Below, piece after piece: positions 42,889 to 46,754 of a stretch of DNA of 46,754 nt. A program made the position numbers and the translations under genes. The notes below the pieces were generated by a model that worked only from the letters and a program-made list of their open reading frames with translations, was not told where the DNA came from and made no database searches. Numbering within the stretch: position 1 is the first letter of the stretch; each line of letters begins with the position of its first letter. Source of the stretch: Desulfosarcinaceae bacterium (GTDB lineage: Bacteria > Desulfobacterota > Desulfobacteria > Desulfobacterales > Desulfosarcinaceae); the NCBI GenBank assembly GCA_030066015.1, contig JASJCL010000060.1, positions 1-46,754 on the forward strand, in the 5' to 3' direction.

Positions 42889-43278
42889 TTACCCCAGCAC
42901 TACGCTCCCCCCACCACCACAGGTGTGCTGCTGGCTGAATCGGGACAACCGGCCGGCCAACATGGCCGCTATCGCTTCATCAACGGTCGCGGCATCGCCG
43001 CCGTGGTAGACATCGATGCCAACTTGGTTGAAGCCCATCAGGGGGCGCAGCCCCATCCTACCAGCGATGAGAATCTTCACCCCTTTGCTCGCCAGATACT
43101 TAACCGGCGCCATGCAGCCGCCTTGCTGGTGGGGCACATTGGGAATCACCGCCACGCGTTTAACAGTGTTATCCGCTACGTAAATCAGGGTGTACAGATC
43201 ACAGTGTCCGAAATGGGCGCCAAGGGGAGCGTCGGTGCCACCGGGAGTGGATGAGGGCACGGCAATGAGGGTCTCCAT
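42889..43278 (-). CDS. NifX/NifB-type dinitrogenase cofactor-domain protein (ORP-like)
   Basis: 129 residues after AAGGAG. Fold features: LIAVPSSTPGGTDAPLGAHF and GHCDLYTLIYV at the start, VKYLASKGVKILIAGRMGLR and GIDVYHGGDAATVDEAIAAM later, typical of the RNase H-like NifX/NafY/orange-protein family that holds Fe-Mo type or other metal clusters. It ends in a Cys/Gly-rich tail, HTCGGGGSVVLG. It is not evidence of nitrogenase: no nif structural genes are here. Fourth gene of the cluster. Confidence 0.83.
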   Translation of the reverse strand: METLIAVPSSTPGGTDAPLGAHFGHCDLYTLIYVADNTVKRVAVIPNVPHQQGGCMAPVKYLASKGVKILIAGRMGLRPLMGFNQVGIDVYHGGDAATVDEAIAAMLAGRLSRFSQQHTCGGGGSVVLG

Positions 43279-43353
43279 AATTTCACTCCTTCAGTGAGGA
43301 TGGAAAGGTACAGGCGTTGAAGAGATCGGTCATATCAGCCCAAATGAGTCGAA

Positions 43354-44250
43354 TCAGCGGACCGCTTCGGGTTGATGCGCTTTCAGTGCCGCGGCCAAAA
43401 TGCGGTCCCACAGGGCAGCCACCTGTTTGCCCAGCCCGCGGGGCTGGTACGCGCCGATGCTCTGCCGCTGCACCATGGCGTCGGTGAACGCCGGGTCGAA
43501 ATTGATGCGCCCGAAGCGCTGCAGCTTCTGCTGAGGGGCAAGGGCTTCGATCTTTGCGGTCTGAGCGGGATTCAGATCCCACTTGTTGACCACGATGCCG
43601 GCGGGCACCTTGAAATGGCGACACAATTCGGCCACCCGTTCCAGATCGTGTCGGCCCGAGGGCGTGGGTTCGGTGACGACGATGGCCAGGGTCACGTTGG
43701 CCAGGCTGCTGATCACCGGGCAGCCGATACCCGGTGGCCCATCGCTGAGGATGAGGTCGAATCTCTCCATATCGGCCAGCCGCTTGGCCTGCTCGCGCAG
43801 GAGGGTCACCATTCGGCCAGAGTTTTCTTGGGCCGGCCCCAGTTGGGCATGCACCATGGGTCCCAGGTCGGTATGGGAGCGGTACCACTCGCCGCACAAC
43901 TTCTGCTCAAAGGCGATGGCCCCGACTGGACAGAAGTGTTTGCAGACGCCGCAGCCTTCGCAGCGCAGGGGGTCCACCCAGAACCGCTGACCGCTCTTTT
44001 TGATGGCCCCGAACTGGCAGCGCTGGAAGCAATCGCCGCAAGCGTCACAGTTCTCCTGCAGAATGCGGGCTTCGCGGCCGGACCAGAACATTTCGGTCTG
44101 CTGCGGCTTGGGGTTCAGGAGAAGGTGTAGATCGGGCGCGTCCACATCCAGGTCGCAGATGATGGGGCGTCTGGCCAAGCGGGCAAAGGCCGCCGTGAGA
44201 GATGTTTTGCCAGTGCCCCCCTTGCCGCTGATGATCAAAATCTCATGCAT
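43354..44250 (-). CDS. MinD-like P-loop ATPase with inserted 2[4Fe-4S] ferredoxin domain (first)
   Basis: 298 residues from ATG 44250 (GGAGGTGG precedes it); overlaps the upstream gene by eight bases. Deviant Walker A SGKGGTGKT at 8-16 marks the MinD/Mrp group. A ferredoxin insert holds two clusters: Cys68, 71, 74, 78 and Cys97, 100, 103, 107. Switch II follows (LILSDGPPGIGCPVISSL), then TEPTPSGRHDLERV and VVNKWDLNP. Such proteins occur as pairs in the ORP operons of Desulfovibrio. They may load Fe-S or other metal clusters in an ATP-dependent way. Confidence 0.88.
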   Translation of the reverse strand: MHEILIISGKGGTGKTSLTAAFARLARRPIICDLDVDAPDLHLLLNPKPQQTEMFWSGREARILQENCDACGDCFQRCQFGAIKKSGQRFWVDPLRCEGCGVCKHFCPVGAIAFEQKLCGEWYRSHTDLGPMVHAQLGPAQENSGRMVTLLREQAKRLADMERFDLILSDGPPGIGCPVISSLANVTLAIVVTEPTPSGRHDLERVAELCRHFKVPAGIVVNKWDLNPAQTAKIEALAPQQKLQRFGRINFDPAFTDAMVQRQSIGAYQPRGLGKQVAALWDRILAAALKAHQPEAVR

Positions 44251-45127
44251 GGTCCACCTCCACCGGCCGTTTGGCACCCCCCGCCATCCGTTTCAGGGCG
44301 GCGCCCACGCCACGAAAAACCGCTTTTATTCCAGGCACAACGTCCACGGGAATCTGGCCCTGTGAATAGGCCTCGGCGATGCGGCGTTCGTAAGGGATGC
44401 GGCCAACGATGGGCAGCCCCTCCCGACGGCAGAATTGGTCCACCCCCTCATCCCCGCGACCGGAACGGTTGACCACCACGGCCATGGGCAGGCCCATGGC
44501 GTTGAAAGCCGTGAACGCCAATTCCAGGTCGTAGAGACCGAAGGGGGTCGGTTCGGTGACCATCACCACCAGGTCGCTGTCCATGACCGCGTTCACCGCC
44601 GGGCAACTCACGCCAGGCGGGGCATCGAAGATCACTGTCGCGGTGGCCGTGTCCAGGTAAGCGTCCACCGTGGCCTTGACCGCCCGCATGAGGGGCGGAC
44701 TCATGGCTTCCCCCACCCGAAGTCGCCCTTCGATAAACGCCACCTCTCCAGCATATCCTCGGCGAATCTGGCCCAACGCCCGCCGGCCGGCCGTCAACGC
44801 GGCCTCCGGGCATACGGCCATGCAGCCGCCGCAGCCGTGGCATAACTCGGGAAAGGTCAACAAGACCTCCCCCAGATCGGCAATGGCCTTAAACTGACAG
44901 ATCTCGCTGCACCGGCGACAGTGGATACACAGGGCCTGATCCACTTGGGGCACCGTCATATGGGCGGTTTGGGTATCTGTGATCTCGGGTTTGAGAAATA
45001 GATGCAGATTGGGCGCCTCCACATCCAGATCCACGACCGTCAATTTGCCGGAGAGGACCCGCGTCAGGCAGGCCGTCACGGTGGTTTTACCTGTACCGCC
45101 CTTCCCGCTGGCGACCACGATCTTCAT
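44243..45127 (-). CDS. MinD-like P-loop ATPase with inserted 2[4Fe-4S] ferredoxin domain (second)
   Basis: 294 residues from ATG 45127, overlapping the upstream NifX-like gene by four bases. Architecture is the same as the first ATPase: Walker A SGKGGTGKT at 7-15; cluster cysteines 67, 70, 73, 77 and 96, 99, 102, 106; then FDAPPGVSCPAVNAVM and TEPTPFGLYDLELA. The two are clearly paralogous but diverged, so they may form a heterodimer across the ATP sites, as MinD-type proteins dimerise. Tightly coupled with its neighbours. Confidence 0.88.
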   Translation of the reverse strand: MKIVVASGKGGTGKTTVTACLTRVLSGKLTVVDLDVEAPNLHLFLKPEITDTQTAHMTVPQVDQALCIHCRRCSEICQFKAIADLGEVLLTFPELCHGCGGCMAVCPEAALTAGRRALGQIRRGYAGEVAFIEGRLRVGEAMSPPLMRAVKATVDAYLDTATATVIFDAPPGVSCPAVNAVMDSDLVVMVTEPTPFGLYDLELAFTAFNAMGLPMAVVVNRSGRGDEGVDQFCRREGLPIVGRIPYERRIAEAYSQGQIPVDVVPGIKAVFRGVGAALKRMAGGAKRPVEVDHA

Positions 45128-45492
45128 CGGTTCTGCCTTCCGCCGTTGGATGCCTGAATGATCTCCACGCATCCATCTATATAGGCGTGGACCGCCTCGC
45201 CCACGCTCATCTGATCGAGATTCTGAGCGATCTGGATGCCTGCCGTCTGAAGGGCGTGAAACGCTTTGGGCCCAACGTATCCAGTGAGCACCACCTTGGC
45301 ACCCGAGCGGACGAGGATCTCCGCGGCCTGGATACCGGCCCCCTGGACCATGGTTTGCGAAGCGACGTTGTCCACATAGTGGTAGCTCATCTCCTTCGGG
45401 TCGACGATCATGAATCCAGCGGCGCGGCCGAAGCGGGGGTCCACCGCCTGGCCCAGGCCGGGACCTTCGCTTGAAACGGCTATCTTAGTCAT
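45124..45492 (-). CDS. NifX/NifB-type dinitrogenase cofactor-domain protein (second copy)
   Basis: 122 residues, first gene of the cluster; its stop overlaps the ATPase start by four bases. Starts KIAVSSEGPGLGQAVDPRFG, the usual NifX/ORP opening, then AAEILVRSGAKVVLTGYVGP. It lacks the Cys/Gly tail of the copy at 42889. The two copies flank the pair of ATPases. Confidence 0.85.
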   Translation of the reverse strand: MTKIAVSSEGPGLGQAVDPRFGRAAGFMIVDPKEMSYHYVDNVASQTMVQGAGIQAAEILVRSGAKVVLTGYVGPKAFHALQTAGIQIAQNLDQMSVGEAVHAYIDGCVEIIQASNGGRQNR

Positions 45493-45833
45493 TGTGGCCT
45501 CCTGTGAACCGGTCGTTTAAGATGTTCCACGGGCCTTCGGGCCATCCAAATAAGCATATGCCCATTTTGTATCCCCAGCACACCATCGGCGTCAAGTAAA
45601 TTTTTAGAGCATTTGCCCAAAACTTTTCAACGACACGATTCAGCCTTAACTTTACGGGGCATCCCGACGCAGCGGGAGGTGAAAGCGCTGGAGAAATAAA
45701 GCTTGCAAACCGCCCAAACGCATCGATAGAACCCGGCAGCTGCGCGCAGGCCAGCACGGCAACTCCTGACTTAGAAACATGCAGAGATCCTGCTCACCCT
45801 ACCCGGTCAACCGGCAACCGAATCGGAGGCACC
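45493..45833. other. Divergent intergenic region between NifX-like and YcaO genes
   Basis: 341 bases without a gene; it must hold promoters for both directions. One candidate for the minus strand is listed at 45566-45595. A GG-N10-GC sequence on the minus strand near 45750 is only weakly sigma-54-like. Confidence 0.5.
45566..45595 (-). promoter_or_regulatory. Candidate sigma-70 promoter for the NifX/MinD cluster
   Basis: On the minus strand TTGACG (45590-45595) and TACAAA (45566-45571) are 18 bases apart, with an A+T-rich stretch upstream. The start would be about 65 bases before the first ATG. Confidence 0.38.
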
Positions 45834-46754
45834 ATGACCCGTCGCACCCATATTGAGCTCGAAGACGCCTACAAGGGCACCACCCTGGATCAAGACAAGG
45901 TCATCGATCCCACCGAAACCGTGGCACGCTTCCGGGAGCGACTCGCCGGTCTCGATCTCGACATTCTTGATACGGCAGAGCGCATCGACAACGGCCGCCT
46001 GGACATACCGGTCTATTTCAGCCGCTGCGGCAAGGACGCCAGCGCCCTGACCGGCACTAAGAAACAGATGGGCAAGGGCGCCACTGCCGAACAGGCCGAA
46101 GCGAGCGCCGTCATGGAGCTGGCCGAACGTTTCAGCTTTTTCAGCTGGTACTACGACGACGCCAACTTCAAATCGGCGCCCTATGCGGCTATTGCCGCCG
46201 ATGCCCTCTCCTATGACGAGATCGTGCGTTCGGTGCATGACAATGCTGAAGAAGCTCAGCGGATCAAGTCCTTTTTTGAGCGCCTGCCATTGAAGTGGGC
46301 CTCAAGCTGGAGCCTCGTCCAGAATCGCGAGGTGTGGGTCCCCATCAATTGGTTCTTCGCCATCAACGAGTTCAACGGACCATCGGCGGGTAATTGCATG
46401 GAGGAGGCCCTGCTACAGGGCATATCGGAGGTGGTGGAGCGCGACGTTTCCGCCCGCGTGAACCACGGTCGGATTGCAGTGCCTGGTATCGACCCTGATT
46501 CGGTGAAGGATCCGGTGGTGAAGGACCTCATCGCCAAGTACCATCGGGCCGGCGTGGATATCTACCTCTCCGACTTCACCTTGGACATGGGAATACCCAC
46601 CGTGGGGGTTCTGGCCCACGATCCGTCCACCTTCCCCGGTCGCAGCGAGATCGTCTGGACGGCGGGCACAACACCGTCTCCCGAGAAGGCCTTGAGCCGC
46701 GCACTGACCGAAACGGCCCAGTTGGGCGGCGACTTCAACAGCAGGGCCAATTAT
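45834..46754 (+). CDS. YcaO-domain protein (partial, runs off the right edge)
   Basis: ATG 45834 follows CGGAGG; the frame is open for all 307 codons to the edge. YcaO signatures are present: GKGATAEQAEASAVMELAER, with Ser91, Glu95, Glu98 and Arg99 as in the SxxxExxER ATP-binding motif, and CMEEALLQGISEVVERD near 187-203, carrying the ExxxQxxxE-type residues. YcaO proteins use ATP to activate backbone amides (azoline or thioamide formation) or act as RimO helpers. No precursor peptide or TfuA-like gene is seen in the window. Divergent from the ORP-like cluster. Confidence 0.88.
   Translation, partial: MTRRTHIELEDAYKGTTLDQDKVIDPTETVARFRERLAGLDLDILDTAERIDNGRLDIPVYFSRCGKDASALTGTKKQMGKGATAEQAEASAVMELAERFSFFSWYYDDANFKSAPYAAIAADALSYDEIVRSVHDNAEEAQRIKSFFERLPLKWASSWSLVQNREVWVPINWFFAINEFNGPSAGNCMEEALLQGISEVVERDVSARVNHGRIAVPGIDPDSVKDPVVKDLIAKYHRAGVDIYLSDFTLDMGIPTVGVLAHDPSTFPGRSEIVWTAGTTPSPEKALSRALTETAQLGGDFNSRANY

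Noticed and set aside
42889-45492. Cluster as part of a nitrogenase operon
   Set aside because: NifX-type domains occur widely outside nitrogen fixation; no nifH, D, K, E, N or full nifB is present.
45740-45770. GG-N10-GC sequence on the minus strand, possible sigma-54 promoter for the NifX/MinD cluster
   Set aside because: Only the GG and GC match well; it lies over 250 bases from the first gene, and no sigma-54 activator gene is in the window.

Overview
The window (about 60% G+C) looks like chromosomal DNA of an anaerobic deltaproteobacterium of the Desulfobacterota, probably near the Desulfosarcina/Desulfatitalea group. This is inferred from gene content: a two-gene Suf system, NifX/MinD-ferredoxin genes like the orange-protein (ORP) loci of sulfate reducers, a thioredoxin reductase fused to a glutaredoxin-like module, a deltaproteobacterial-type subtilase lipoprotein, and the order def-fmt-rsmB ... 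PASTA protein-rpe. No phage, insertion sequence or CRISPR array was seen.

Layout. (1) 1-3204: end of a flippase-like membrane protein, then def-fmt-rsmB. (2) 3399-17894: a near-complete type II secretion system in the order gspF, [exeA-like ATPase on the minus strand], gspG-H-I-J-K-L-M-N-C-D-E. The prepilin peptidase (gspO) is not in the window. The secretin carries a C-terminal SPOR domain. The ExeA-like ATPase lacks the family's peptidoglycan-binding tail. (3) 17878-21064: an exported YidD-like protein, a TPR membrane protein, a three-PASTA-domain protein and rpe. (4) 21148-25514: a subtilase lipoprotein (possible T2SS client), a cold-shock protein with a long leader, and a SprT-like/DUF2786 protein. 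(5) 25585-29775: fused thioredoxin reductase, yvcK-like and LOG-like genes, ispD. (6) 29825-35590, all minus strand: tRNA-Met, nif3-like, zinc-ribbon gene, rnpB (RNase P RNA), sufC, sufB/D and an HPr-domain protein, packed tightly with rnpB embedded between protein genes. (7) 35745-41640, minus strand: dnaG-rpoD, a lipoprotein, hisB and a 31-residue membrane microprotein with its own terminator. (8) 41855-46754: tRNA-Ala(CGC); then a minus-strand cluster NifX-like, MinD-ferredoxin ATPase, MinD-ferredoxin ATPase, NifX-like, pseudo-receiver; diverging from it is a YcaO-domain gene cut by the right edge.

How the parts may work together. The T2SS genes would build the envelope-spanning secretion machine. 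The exchange of peptidoglycan-binding modules between the ExeA-like ATPase and GspD suggests a different way of placing the secretin. The ORP-like cluster has the parts for an ATP-driven Fe-S or mixed-metal cluster assembly complex. Its pseudo-receiver and the divergent YcaO gene make it the best candidate for an under-described system here. All functions come from reading the sequence; no database search was run.
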